This document shows, in pieces, positions 9,474 to 18,920 of a stretch of DNA of 64,000 nucleotides. The translations under genes and the position numbers were made by a program. Each line of letters begins with the position of its first letter. The first letter of the stretch is position 1. Location of the stretch: NCBI GenBank assembly GCA_964404745.1, contig CAYOLG010000010.1, forward strand, positions 71,263 to 135,262. The letters run 5' to 3'. This DNA is from Pelagisphaera sp964404745 (lineage in GTDB: Bacteria > Verrucomicrobiota > Verrucomicrobiia > Opitutales > Opitutaceae). The notes below the pieces were generated by a model that had not been told where the DNA came from, searched no databases, and saw nothing but the letters and a program-made list of their open reading frames with translations.

Positions 9474-10583
9474 CTAATTGGTGGCCCCGATTTCTCTCCA
9501 GACCGACTTCACCAGTTCCGGATCAATCCCATCCTCAGTAATCGCTTCACCAATACGACGCAAGACAACGAATCGCAGCATGCCCGCCCGAACCTTCTTG
9601 TCTTTCCTCACTGCGGACATCAGATCCTCATTTTCCAAGGACGTCTTCAGCTCAATCGGTAGCCCATGGGTTCGCAAGACGCTTATTATTCTCTCGACTT
9701 GAGCGGCATCGATGTATCCAAGTCTCTGGCTCAAAATCGCGGCAGCGACAAAGCCGACCGAAATGGCTTCGCCGTGCAAATAGTCTCCGTAACCTGCGAC
9801 ATTCTCTACCGCATGCCCAAAGGTGTGCCCCAGATTCAGCAAGGCCCTTCCCCCGGAGCCAGCCTGCTCTTTTTCATCGGCATTAACGACATCCGCTTTC
9901 GCTTGGCAATTGCGCTTGACGACTCCCGCCAAACGTTCGTCGCGAGAGTCGAGCAGTGGATCGGTTTCCAGCATATCGAACAATTCTGGATCGCCCAGCA
10001 TGCCGTACTTTATTACCTCCGCCATGCCGGCCATGAATTCTCTTCGCGGCAAGCTAGCCAGAAGATCCAGGTCCTCGTAGACGGAAATCGGTTGGTGAAA
10101 GGCCCCCACTAGATTCTTGCCAGAATCGATATTAATCCCCGTCTTTCCCCCGACCGAACTATCCACCATTGAAAGTAGCGTAGTCGGAACTTGGATAAAG
10201 CGAATGCCTCGCAGCCAAGAGGCGGCGGCAAAGCCGGTCAAATCCCCGACCACGCCGCCTCCAAACGCGATAGCGACACCCCCTCGGTCCAATCCATTTC
10301 TGGCAAAGAAATCGAGAACTCTACCGAACTCCGACAAACTCTTGCTGGTTTCGCCTGAGGGAACCTCGATAGCGGGGATCCCCTCAAAAGGCCCACTGAA
10401 GTATTGGGGGATAGCCTGGCGAACCGCCGTATCCGTTACGATCGCCAAGCGCGAGCCCTGGGCTTTCAAGCTATCGATCTCATCTGCTATCGCGCGCTGC
10501 AACTGTCGCCCAATGTATATAGGATAGGACTCTCGAGCAGTCGTTACCTCTATCCTGATTAAACTAGAGATATCGGAATTCAA
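9474..10583 (-). CDS. aroB: 3-dehydroquinate synthase
   Basis: A 369-residue enzyme, full length, for the second step of the shikimate pathway (DAHP to 3-dehydroquinate, NAD and a divalent metal needed). The NAD-binding segment GGGVVGDLTGFAAAS and the VPTTLLSMVDSSVGGKTGIN signature are clear. The metal ligands are Glu in MAEVIKYG and His in NLGHTFGHAVE and LHGEAISVG. It heads, or is second in, the reverse-strand run that continues to the unknown gene, lpxA and pdxA. Confidence 0.96.
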   Translation of the reverse strand: MNSDISSLIRIEVTTARESYPIYIGRQLQRAIADEIDSLKAQGSRLAIVTDTAVRQAIPQYFSGPFEGIPAIEVPSGETSKSLSEFGRVLDFFARNGLDRGGVAIAFGGGVVGDLTGFAAASWLRGIRFIQVPTTLLSMVDSSVGGKTGINIDSGKNLVGAFHQPISVYEDLDLLASLPRREFMAGMAEVIKYGMLGDPELFDMLETDPLLDSRDERLAGVVKRNCQAKADVVNADEKEQAGSGGRALLNLGHTFGHAVENVAGYGDYLHGEAISVGFVAAAILSQRLGYIDAAQVERIISVLRTHGLPIELKTSLENEDLMSAVRKDKKVRAGMLRFVVLRRIGEAITEDGIDPELVKSVWREIGATN

Positions 10584-10605
10584 ATTTCGGTGGAGCTAAT
10601 GCTTG

Positions 10606-11685
10606 CTAGTTGATAGAGACCAAATTCGCGAAATTCGTATCCATTTGTCCCAGACCTAGCTGTTCGGAATAAGCCAATATCTTCAAGTCCTCAGGCAACG
10701 GAGCAAACCCATTTTTCTTGCGATGCTCATTTATTCGCTCCCGCATAATGGAATCTAGCAGGACTGGGTTGTCCGAAAGCATGACGACAGGTTCGGAGAC
10801 CGTGTACATGGCATTGAATATCGGACCACCTACATATTGGAATCGCTGCAAACTGGCGATATTCAACGCCCACGTTTCCCTAAGCTCCGGGACCGCGCCC
10901 ATTTCTGCCACGGCTACGGGGGCTGAGGCCGGGCTCCTCAAAAAGCGAGAGGTGTTGCTGGCATTCCAAAGCGTCGCGTTCATCAGGGCTCCATTGACTC
11001 CCAATGTCGGATGATCCGAATAACAAGGAAGATTTATCCAGAAATCGACTTCATGCATCAAAGGCATAGGCAAATAGCTTTTCCGGGCATTTTCCTCTCC
11101 ATCTTGAGATCCCACAGCATTCTCCTGTTCCAGATTTATCCAGTATTGAGCTGATTGAGCGGGAAGCGGACTATCATAGAACCAGCGCTCATCGTAATAC
11201 CTGCCGGAATCCAAGGATCTGACGAAGACTTGGTTGAAGTACATGGACCGCCTGCTAAGCGGAGGCAAAAAACCAGACTCGCGCAGCATGCGCCCTTTTA
11301 GCCCTAAGATGAAAATGTCCGAACGCTGGAAGCCTCGCTTGACCAACGACTGGACGACCGCTTCTACCAAATTGGCAGGCGTACTAAGTCCGGGTCCCGA
11401 ATCGCTGTAGACCTTGAGCCCGACCTTCCCTTTCTCACCAGGCTTGAAGCTGACTTCCTGTGTACGTTCGTAGATTCCCAGCAAATTCTCAACGGCAGCC
11501 GTGTAGCTGTTTATCTCGAAGTCTTCAATTTGGAACTTGAATACGCGATTAGAGGGTTCCGCAACTTCCGAGAGTTCTCCGATCAGGTTTTGGCCTTCGA
11601 CCAATGGACATAGGCCGGCAACTATCCCGAGAACCCCGAGATGGCTGCCACGGCGCAATAAGCGGTACGCTTGGGATAGATTCAT
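10606..11685 (-). CDS. Secreted DUF362-like protein
   Basis: A 359-residue protein with an N-terminal signal (about residues 12-32, hydrophobic, after LLRRGSHLG). The body resembles DUF362 proteins: a GLKVYSDSGPGLSTPANLVEAVVQSLVKRG segment, then NLPCYSDHPTLGVNGALMNATLWNASNTSRF, close to the family pattern 'linlPvlKdH...G.tgalKN'. The lysine usual before the conserved His is replaced by Ser here. Its biochemical role is unknown; some DUF362 proteins are linked to Fe-S proteins. It is 22 bases upstream of aroB on the same strand and may be cotranscribed. Confidence 0.6.
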   Translation of the reverse strand: MNLSQAYRLLRRGSHLGVLGIVAGLCPLVEGQNLIGELSEVAEPSNRVFKFQIEDFEINSYTAAVENLLGIYERTQEVSFKPGEKGKVGLKVYSDSGPGLSTPANLVEAVVQSLVKRGFQRSDIFILGLKGRMLRESGFLPPLSRRSMYFNQVFVRSLDSGRYYDERWFYDSPLPAQSAQYWINLEQENAVGSQDGEENARKSYLPMPLMHEVDFWINLPCYSDHPTLGVNGALMNATLWNASNTSRFLRSPASAPVAVAEMGAVPELRETWALNIASLQRFQYVGGPIFNAMYTVSEPVVMLSDNPVLLDSIMRERINEHRKKNGFAPLPEDLKILAYSEQLGLGQMDTNFANLVSIN

Positions 11686-11934
11686 GAACTCGCTAGCTAA
11701 ACCAATAAAAGGTCAAAGATTGCAAAGGTTGCGGAAAAAAATCCGTTTCATCAAGCATTACGGATTCGACTCTAACCTCGTTTCACTGCCTCAGCTTTAG
11801 ACCGACTTTTGTTTCGGGCCAAGATAATAGGGTTGCTAGCAGCTTCGTAGGGCCGACAAATGTAGGAAATTCCGCCAACTGAATCCTTGCAATTACTTGG
11901 CTTTCAGCTCCCTTTCCCCCATTAATTTACCTGA

Positions 11935-13449
11935 ATGCATCGAAATAGGCCTATTTTACTGAGTAAACGGATCATCGCTCCGCTTTTGCTAACGGTCCTG
12001 TCGCTGTTTTCCGCTTGCTCGAGCCGGGAAGAGCGAATTTCCCGGGCCATTTCGAAAGCGGATGAGGCCCGGCAACGGGATGAGACTAGCAATGCTCTAA
12101 CGATTCTGGGAAAGGCAGCTTTGAAAAATCCCGACAGCGCCCCCCTCCATGAAGCGCTCGGGAACACTTACCTGGAAGCAAATGACCCGCTATCAGCCAT
12201 CGAAGCCTTCGATCGAGCGATTGAACTCGATGCCAACCGACAGCGCCTTTGGGTCACAGTGGCCGATCTCTATGAGCGCCTTGGCGAGTATCCGAAGGCC
12301 AAGGAATCGTTAATCAGCTACTTGCAGAGCTTCCCCGACGACTTTTTGGCGTGGAAAAACCTGGCAGCTATTCACGAGGCCCAATTCGAACTCAATGAAG
12401 CCATACAAGCTTGTCTGGAATGGAATCGCATTCGCCCATCTGCTGCCCCAACCTTGAAGATAGGACAACTGTTCCAGCAAATGGGAAACGATCCTCAGGC
12501 CCGTTCTTGGATATCCCAAGCTTCTGCCTACACGAATGATCCCCCGGCTCAAGATGCGCTAGCAGCTTTGATCAATCTAGAGATTCAACTGCAGCAATAC
12601 CTGCCAGCATCGACTTGGCTCGAGCAATACGACGAGCGCTACGGAGCGAGTGATACCGACCCTCGAGTCCGAGGTGCCCGATCAACGATCGAACGCTGGA
12701 GAAGAGCCCAACAAGAAATTGCCGAGGCAGCTGCGGAAATCGAGCGCAAACGCCAGCAACTTGAACAACAAGCTATCGAGGCCAGAAAGCGACAGGAAGA
12801 AGCGGCCCAGAGAGAACGCGAAACCTTACTGGCAGACCGGGAAGCCGTTGCCAAGCCCAATGGGATATTAACAGAAGCTACGAGTCTGACGACATCGCCG
12901 GACCCGGTTTCGCCTGAGAGCAACGATATCGAGAAACCACCCGTGGCCCTGGCTGATTCAGCGGAGCCCCCAGCCACCGAGCCTATTGAGATGCCCAAGG
13001 TCGACTACCTTTCCCAAGCTCGATCCGCTCATGACAACGGGGAAATTCCAGTGGCTATCGACCTCTACTGGCGAGCTCTCGGCCCCAATTCTGAAAACGC
13101 GGAAATATGGCACGAACTCGCCGACGTCTATGAAGAGTCGCGCAATTGGCTAGACGCAGAGGCCTGCATTCTAGAGGCCAAGCGAAGGGATCCTACTTCG
13201 GTCTCCATTGCCAGTAGCTACCTATCAATCATCTCCCAGACGCAAAGCGCCAATCGGGTCGTCGAGGAGGCCGAGGCGCTGGCCAATCTCTTCCCTCGCA
13301 GCGCCCCCATATCTCTGGTCCTAGCCCAAACGCTAAGAGGAACCAATGCCCCTCGAAGCCGGATCGCTCAAGCCTACGAGGATTTCCTGCAAAAGGCGTC
13401 CCCCAGCGAGCCTGGAGTCGAAGAAGCCAGAACCTACCTAGGTCGCTAG
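11935..13449 (+). CDS. TPR-repeat lipoprotein
   Basis: A 504-residue protein with a signal peptide ending in LFSACSS, a probable lipobox with Cys28. Residues about 40-200 hold several tetratricopeptide repeats (APLHEALGNTYLEANDPLSAIEAF, LWVTVADLYERLGEYPKAKE). Next comes a long charged coiled coil (about residues 255-300, rich in Glu, Arg and Gln), a Pro/Ser-rich linker, and a second TPR group (about residues 355-500). This suits an envelope-anchored scaffold or assembly factor. It is 30 bases upstream of dnaG and may be cotranscribed with it. No specific function is recognised. Confidence 0.85.
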   Translation: MHRNRPILLSKRIIAPLLLTVLSLFSACSSREERISRAISKADEARQRDETSNALTILGKAALKNPDSAPLHEALGNTYLEANDPLSAIEAFDRAIELDANRQRLWVTVADLYERLGEYPKAKESLISYLQSFPDDFLAWKNLAAIHEAQFELNEAIQACLEWNRIRPSAAPTLKIGQLFQQMGNDPQARSWISQASAYTNDPPAQDALAALINLEIQLQQYLPASTWLEQYDERYGASDTDPRVRGARSTIERWRRAQQEIAEAAAEIERKRQQLEQQAIEARKRQEEAAQRERETLLADREAVAKPNGILTEATSLTTSPDPVSPESNDIEKPPVALADSAEPPATEPIEMPKVDYLSQARSAHDNGEIPVAIDLYWRALGPNSENAEIWHELADVYEESRNWLDAEACILEAKRRDPTSVSIASSYLSIISQTQSANRVVEEAEALANLFPRSAPISLVLAQTLRGTNAPRSRIAQAYEDFLQKASPSEPGVEEARTYLGR

Positions 13450-13479
13450 TTTACCTGCCAATCCCCGACTCGATCTCGC

Positions 13480-15315
13480 ATGCCAGCCATCAAGCCGAGC
13501 AGTATTCGCGATCTCAAAGACCGCATCAGCATTCTCGATGTGGTTTCCCGGGAAGTATCCCTGAAAAGGGCTGGATCCAACTACAAAGGGTTAAGCCCGT
13601 TCAACAACGAAAAAACCCCGTCCTTCTTCGTTTCTCCTGACAAAGGATTCTACAAATGCTTTTCTAGCGGAAGCGCGGGCGACATCATCAGCTTTGTCAT
13701 GGAAACCGAACGACTCTCCTTCGTCGAGGCGGTGGAAACCTTGGCTAGCCGATTCCATATCGAGCTCGAATACGAAGCGGATGGACGCCCCCGCGAAGAT
13801 CGCAGTTTGCGACAGGAACTATTCGATTTGCACGCCTTCGTGGCAGACTATTACCAAGAGGCTTTTACCTCCAATAGCGACGACGGCCAATGGATTCGCA
13901 ATTACTGGGTCCATACCCGCGGATTCGAGCTTTCCGTTGCCGAGGAATTCAAAATCGGTTTCGCCCCAGTATCGGGAACCGAACTGGGAAAACGGGTCAT
14001 TGATAAAGGGTTCTCAGGCAAAGCGATCGAGGCTAGTGGTCTCTTCTATACCCGTCGTGGGCTCGATCCAGAATCAATGGGCTACCGATTCCGAGGGCGC
14101 CTGATGATTCCCATCCGCGATCACCAAGGGCGGATCTCCGCTTTTACGGCCCGGCAATTGGAGCTCACTCCCCAGGATGATCCGAGTCGCGAGGCAAAGT
14201 ACGTTAATTCCCCCGAAACCCCTTTGTTTAATAAAGGAGCTCTTCTGTTTAATATGGACCGAGCCCGTATGGAAGTCGGGCTCGATACCCCCTTTATAAT
14301 GGTCGAGGGCCAACTCGATGCTATTCGCTGCTGGTCCGTTGGAGTCAAAGGCGTCGTCGCCCCTCAGGGAACAGGGATAACCGAGAGCCAGCTACGCCTG
14401 ATCAAACGATACGAGCCGCGCGTGCGATGCCTACTGGACGGGGACCAGGCGGGAAAGCAAGCAGCCTTGAGAATACTGCCAATCGCCCTAGCCCAGGGGG
14501 TTGAAATCTCTTTCATTCCGCTCGGCGAGGGCGAAGATCCAGATGACTTTCTACGAGAGTGGGGATCGGATGGATTAGAGGAGCTACTGACTAGGGAACT
14601 CGATGCTATGTCCTTCGCCACCAACGCCATAGTCGAAGTTCCTTGCCATCTGTCGCCGCAAGCCAAGGCCAAGGCGGCTGGCGAGCTTTTCGGTATCATA
14701 ACCAAAGCGGATTCAGAAACCGCGCAGTCGGAATTCGTCAAGCAAGTAGCAGCCATACTGGAAATCGACCAAACAGCAGCCGTTCGCGATTTCGCCCGCT
14801 TTAGAAATAGGCAATCCAGCAGCCGCGGAAGTAGCAACCAACAAGCTGATGTCCAGAATGAACCAAATGGTGGTAAACCTGTCCGCACCGTGGAACGGGA
14901 CCTGCTCACGCTCTGCTTGAACGAAGAAGAGATCAGCCATAAAATTGCTCAGGCAGTCGACGAGACATGGATCGATACCACCTCTCCCGATGGAGAACTG
15001 CTCAATTTAGTCTTGAACGCCATTCTCCATGACATGTGGTATGGACCCGATTCTATTAACGATCAGATAGAAAAAGCCGAACTAAAGGCCCTCGCCGTCG
15101 ACTTGATTTTCGACAAGCCCGAATACGAAAACCCGGCCCGTTTGGCGAACGAAGCCGTTAGGCGCCTGTCAGTCAAATTCGCCGATCAGCAGATAAAAAA
15201 GATAAAACTTGAAATTGCCCGGAAACAATCCGAACAAAACGCCGACTCAATCTCTCTTTTTGACGAAATTGTAAAATTACAGCATATTAAAAACCATCCA
15301 CCACAAATCGGGTAG
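13480..15315 (+). CDS. dnaG: DNA primase DnaG with a degenerate zinc-binding domain
   Basis: A 611-residue primase that makes RNA primers at the replication fork. The N-terminal CHC2-type region is present, but three of the four zinc ligands are replaced. The usual C-x2-H pair is Ser39/Asn42 (GLSPFNNEKTPSFF), and of the C-x2-C pair only Cys60 remains (KCFSSG, Ser63). The TOPRIM catalytic centre is intact with Glu276 (VEGQLD) and Asp320/Asp322 (LLDGDQAG). The C-terminal helicase-binding region covers about residues 460-611. It lies between the TPR gene and rpoD; a dnaG-rpoD neighbourhood is common. Confidence 0.95.
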   Translation: MPAIKPSSIRDLKDRISILDVVSREVSLKRAGSNYKGLSPFNNEKTPSFFVSPDKGFYKCFSSGSAGDIISFVMETERLSFVEAVETLASRFHIELEYEADGRPREDRSLRQELFDLHAFVADYYQEAFTSNSDDGQWIRNYWVHTRGFELSVAEEFKIGFAPVSGTELGKRVIDKGFSGKAIEASGLFYTRRGLDPESMGYRFRGRLMIPIRDHQGRISAFTARQLELTPQDDPSREAKYVNSPETPLFNKGALLFNMDRARMEVGLDTPFIMVEGQLDAIRCWSVGVKGVVAPQGTGITESQLRLIKRYEPRVRCLLDGDQAGKQAALRILPIALAQGVEISFIPLGEGEDPDDFLREWGSDGLEELLTRELDAMSFATNAIVEVPCHLSPQAKAKAAGELFGIITKADSETAQSEFVKQVAAILEIDQTAAVRDFARFRNRQSSSRGSSNQQADVQNEPNGGKPVRTVERDLLTLCLNEEEISHKIAQAVDETWIDTTSPDGELLNLVLNAILHDMWYGPDSINDQIEKAELKALAVDLIFDKPEYENPARLANEAVRRLSVKFADQQIKKIKLEIARKQSEQNADSISLFDEIVKLQHIKNHPPQIG

Positions 15316-15366
15316 TCACATCTCACAACGCTTCAGCCCATTTTAAAATCCACGCCACACAAGCCA

Positions 15367-17103
15367 ATGCCACGCAAAAAGAAAAGCTCCGCCAATTCTT
15401 CAAAAGGATTGTCGAAACATCAAGTGAATGAGCGAATTCGCCTGCTCATCCGCCAGTCCAAAGAGCAAGGCTATCTCACCTACAGCGATATCAATGGGGC
15501 GCTACCAGAGGGCGTTAATCGCCAGGACGATATCGATAACATTGTGTCCATTCTGCAGAATCTCGAAATCGAGATTCTAGATCCGAGCGAGGTCGACTCC
15601 TTCAAGGCCAAGCAAGAAGAGCAGGAAGAAGCCCAAACGAAGAGCAGCGGGCATGACATCCTCGACGATCCCGTTCGCATGTACCTCAAGCAGATGGGCC
15701 AGGTACCCCTGCTGACTCGCGAACAAGAAGTGGAAATCTCCAAACGCATTGAGAACGCCGAGCTCAAGGCCCAAGAAACCCTCTTTTCTGTCGGTCTTAC
15801 ATCCGAGTTCACCCTCGATCTCGCGGAAAAATTGCTCAATAGGGACGAGCGCTTCGATCGCATCGTCATCGATAAGAAGATCGAGAATCGTGAATCCTAT
15901 TTCCAGGCCTTGCCCACGCTGCTCGAGCGATCACTCAAAACACAGGACCGCATGCTAAAAACTTGGATCGAATTGCGAGCCGAGGACGATGCGGATGAAC
16001 GGAAGAAAATCCGTTCCAAATTCCGCAAGCAGGAAAACACGCTAAGGGCGAATTTTCCCAAGTTCTTTTTCAAACTCAAGGTTTACGAAGAGCACATCGA
16101 CGAAAACATCAGTAAAGACCTGAGTAGAATTAGCCGCATAAATCGAGATCTGGAGCGGGCCCGCAAACCGAAGACTCAGAGAGATACCCGCATCAATGCT
16201 GAGGCCCTCAAGCTCGAACTAGAGGAGATTCACGACACGCACCGCCTAGATCCCGAGAAACTCGTTCGATTGATCGGCGATGTTCGCAAGCACCTCAAAG
16301 ATGCTCACCGCGCGAAGACCGAAATGGTAGAAGCCAACCTTCGGCTCGTTATATCGATAGCCAAAAAATATACCAACCGGGGCCTATCCTTCCTCGACCT
16401 GATCCAAGAGGGCAATATGGGACTCATGAAAGCGGTCGAGAAATTCGAATACCGGCGCGGCTATAAGTTTTCCACTTACGCTACTTGGTGGATCCGCCAG
16501 GCAATCACTCGTTCCATTGCCGATCAGGCCCGGACGATTCGTATTCCTGTCCACATGATTGAGACCTTGAACAAGGTCATGCAAGTGCAGAAGCAGCTGC
16601 TTCAAGAGTACGGGCACGAGCCCACGCCCGAAGAAGTCGCCGAGGAAATGGCCCTTCCCGTCGAGCGAGTGCAAACCATCATGAAAATGGCCCAGCAGCC
16701 AATTTCGCTGCAAAGTCCTGTGGGCGATGGTGATGACACCAATTTCGGTGATTTTATCGAAGACAAGTCAGCCGAGAATCCCTACGACCAAACCGCTTTT
16801 AGCCTCCTCCGAGAGAAAATAATCGACGTCCTCGATAGTCTGACAGAGCGTGAGCGTCGCGTCCTTTCGCTTCGATTCGGTCTCGTCGACGGCTACAGCA
16901 GAACGCTCGAAGAAGTGGGCAAGCAATTCAAAGTTACCCGCGAACGTATCCGCCAAATCGAAGCCAAAGCCCTCCGGAAGATGCGACACCCCACCCGCAT
17001 TCGCCAATTGCATGGCTTCTTCGAAAGCGAGCAGTTCGATGGTCCGAATACCTTTCTGAACGGCCCTCAAAGCGGGCCAGTCGATACTGACACCAAACAA
17101 TAA
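15367..17103 (+). CDS. rpoD: Primary sigma factor RpoD (sigma-70)
   Basis: A 578-residue housekeeping sigma factor. Region 1.1 is visible at the N-terminus (QSKEQGYLTYSDINGALP), and region 1.2 at DDPVRMYLKQMGQVPLLTREQE. There is a non-conserved region of about 150 charged residues, then regions 2 and 3 (NLRLVISIAKKYTNRGLSFLD, YKFSTYATWWIRQAITR) and region 4 (TLEEVGKQFKVTRERIRQIEAKALRKMRHP). Regions 2.4 and 4.2 are typical of recognition of TATAAT and TTGACA elements. It is 51 bases after dnaG and probably in one transcription unit with it. Confidence 0.97.
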   Translation: MPRKKKSSANSSKGLSKHQVNERIRLLIRQSKEQGYLTYSDINGALPEGVNRQDDIDNIVSILQNLEIEILDPSEVDSFKAKQEEQEEAQTKSSGHDILDDPVRMYLKQMGQVPLLTREQEVEISKRIENAELKAQETLFSVGLTSEFTLDLAEKLLNRDERFDRIVIDKKIENRESYFQALPTLLERSLKTQDRMLKTWIELRAEDDADERKKIRSKFRKQENTLRANFPKFFFKLKVYEEHIDENISKDLSRISRINRDLERARKPKTQRDTRINAEALKLELEEIHDTHRLDPEKLVRLIGDVRKHLKDAHRAKTEMVEANLRLVISIAKKYTNRGLSFLDLIQEGNMGLMKAVEKFEYRRGYKFSTYATWWIRQAITRSIADQARTIRIPVHMIETLNKVMQVQKQLLQEYGHEPTPEEVAEEMALPVERVQTIMKMAQQPISLQSPVGDGDDTNFGDFIEDKSAENPYDQTAFSLLREKIIDVLDSLTERERRVLSLRFGLVDGYSRTLEEVGKQFKVTRERIRQIEAKALRKMRHPTRIRQLHGFFESEQFDGPNTFLNGPQSGPVDTDTKQ

Positions 17104-17228
17104 GAAGAAACACCACCAACGAACTGATTGAAATATCCAGCGCAAAGCAGGATTGCCAGACCGCTCAAAATCGGGCAACTTGGTGACGCTTATCGTTATC
17201 AAGCCATCAATCATCAAAGGATTTCAAA

Positions 17229-17522
17229 ATGGAAACCATCAATTCACTAGCATTTATCCAGAATCTCAATTGGACCGAAGTCGTTGTTATCCTCATCGTT
17301 TTCATCCTCCTATTCGGAGCGAAAAAGCTTCCAGAGCTAGCTCGCGGAGTGGGAAAATCGATCAAGGAGTTTAAGAAAGCGACTAGTACAATCGAAGACG
17401 ATATTCGAAACGCCATGGACGAGGAGCCGGAGGTCAAAAAGCCCATCGAAAACCCACGTTCCGCAGATCCGGAGGATAAAGAGGCTGCTTCCAGCGAGAA
17501 AACCACGTCTAGCAGCTCCTAG
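17229..17522 (+). CDS. tatA: TatA/TatE family twin-arginine translocase subunit
   Basis: A 97-residue protein with one N-terminal membrane helix (about residues 15-33), the FGAKKLPELARG hinge and amphipathic helix typical of TatA, and a charged, Ser-rich C-terminal tail. TatA oligomers form the pore for folded twin-arginine substrates. No tatB or tatC is adjacent. A putative substrate in this window is the DUF1501 protein, whose N-terminus carries SRRDFI. It lies 126 bases after rpoD. Confidence 0.93.
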   Translation: METINSLAFIQNLNWTEVVVILIVFILLFGAKKLPELARGVGKSIKEFKKATSTIEDDIRNAMDEEPEVKKPIENPRSADPEDKEAASSEKTTSSSS

Positions 17523-17666
17523 GAGATGTCCTGGGAATCCGGTTACGCCTCGACCTAGTAGGTCGCGAAAACCGACCCTAACAGACGAAAATCCATCCGG
17601 CAACCGCGGCCCTAAATTGATTTAGAGAAATCCTCCCGAGCCATCTAAAACCGACCCAACAACTTG

Positions 17667-17691
17667 AAGCTCGGGCGTTTAGCAGCTTTTT
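17667..17691 (+). terminator. Weak possible terminator between tatA and mreB
   Basis: The arms AAGCT and AGCTT enclose a 12-base loop and are followed by TTT(T). The stem is only five base pairs, so this is a marginal candidate. It lies in the 252-base gap between tatA and mreB, which should also hold the mreB promoter; no clear promoter hexamers were found there. Confidence 0.25.
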
Positions 17692-17774
17692 ATCGTATTC
17701 AAAATTGCTTTTGGGCCGAGCGGCGTTTAAACGCTTGCTTCAAAATGCCCTTTCGTTGAGCATTTTAGCCATTC

Positions 17775-18806
17775 ATGTTGCGCAATTTTCTCGGTCTTTT
17801 CTCAAACGATATCGGTATCGATCTTGGCACGGCAAATACCCTGGTCTACTCGAAGGACAAAGGCATCGTTTTGCGGGAACCGAGTGTCGTCGCCATCCAT
17901 AGCGGAACACGACGCGTATTGGCCGTTGGCGACGAAGCCAAAAAGATGTTGGGCCGAACACCCGGAAATATCACCGCGATTCGTCCTATGAAAGACGGCG
18001 TCATCGCCGATTTCGACATCACCGAGGCTATGCTTCGCTACTTTATCAAGAAAGTGCAAACCGCCAAAATCATCCCCCCTCGAGTGGTCATAGCCATACC
18101 ATCCGGAATCACCGAGGTTGAAAAGCGCGCGGTTAAGGAGAGCGCCACCCATGCCGGGGCGCGTGACGTGATGCTTCTGGAAGAGCCTATGGCGGCTGCC
18201 ATTGGCGTTGGGTTGCCAGTCGAGGAACCCGCAGCGAACATGATCGTCGACATCGGTGGCGGCACCACCGAAGTGGCCATCATTTCCTTGGCTGGCGTCG
18301 TCTACGCTAAAAGCATTCGAGTCGGGGGAGACGAATTGGACGCCGCTATAATCAACTACATGAAGCGAGCCTACAATTTGCTGATTGGCGAACGCACCGG
18401 TGAGGAGATCAAATTGAGAATCGGCTCGGCCTACGGTCTGGACGAAGAAATGAATATAGAAGTTAAGGGCAGGGATTCTGTGGCCGGCTTGCCCAAAACT
18501 ATTCAAGTATCGTCCCAGGAAATACGGGAGGCCTTGAACGACACGGTCAACGCCATTGTAGAGGCAGTAAGAAGCGCTCTCGAACGCTGTCCGCCAGAAT
18601 TATCGGCCGACCTAGTTGACCGGGGTTTCGTCTTGGCCGGCGGCGGTGGTCTCCTGCGAGGCATTGACCAGCTATTGCGCGACCGGACAGGACTGCCCGT
18701 GACAATCGCCGATGATCCGCTTAGCGCGGTGGCCAATGGGACTGGGGCGGTTTTAGCAGAATTGAATGCCCTCCTCCCATACGTCTCAAGCGATTCGAAG
18801 GACTGA
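17775..18806 (+). CDS. mreB: MreB, actin-like rod-shape protein
   Basis: A 343-residue actin-like ATPase that forms membrane-associated filaments and positions the elongasome. The phosphate-1 motif is IGIDLGTANTLVY, phosphate-2 IVDIGGGTTEVAIISL, and the adenosine motif VLAGGGGLLRGID. The N-terminus starts with MLRNFLGLFSND, an amphipathic-like membrane-binding leader. It is the first gene of the mreB-mreC-mreD-mrdA cluster and shows that the organism uses the rod-type wall elongation system. Confidence 0.97.
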   Translation: MLRNFLGLFSNDIGIDLGTANTLVYSKDKGIVLREPSVVAIHSGTRRVLAVGDEAKKMLGRTPGNITAIRPMKDGVIADFDITEAMLRYFIKKVQTAKIIPPRVVIAIPSGITEVEKRAVKESATHAGARDVMLLEEPMAAAIGVGLPVEEPAANMIVDIGGGTTEVAIISLAGVVYAKSIRVGGDELDAAIINYMKRAYNLLIGERTGEEIKLRIGSAYGLDEEMNIEVKGRDSVAGLPKTIQVSSQEIREALNDTVNAIVEAVRSALERCPPELSADLVDRGFVLAGGGGLLRGIDQLLRDRTGLPVTIADDPLSAVANGTGAVLAELNALLPYVSSDSKD

Positions 18807-18920
18807 ACGGTATAACTGGGCAGGCACAAGCTTCTACTCGGCCTCGCTAAACTTGCTGCCACCTCTCTCCAGACTTTCCAGGAAAGACTCAAAAGCAAAC
18901 CCACTAAGATCGGTATCGAA

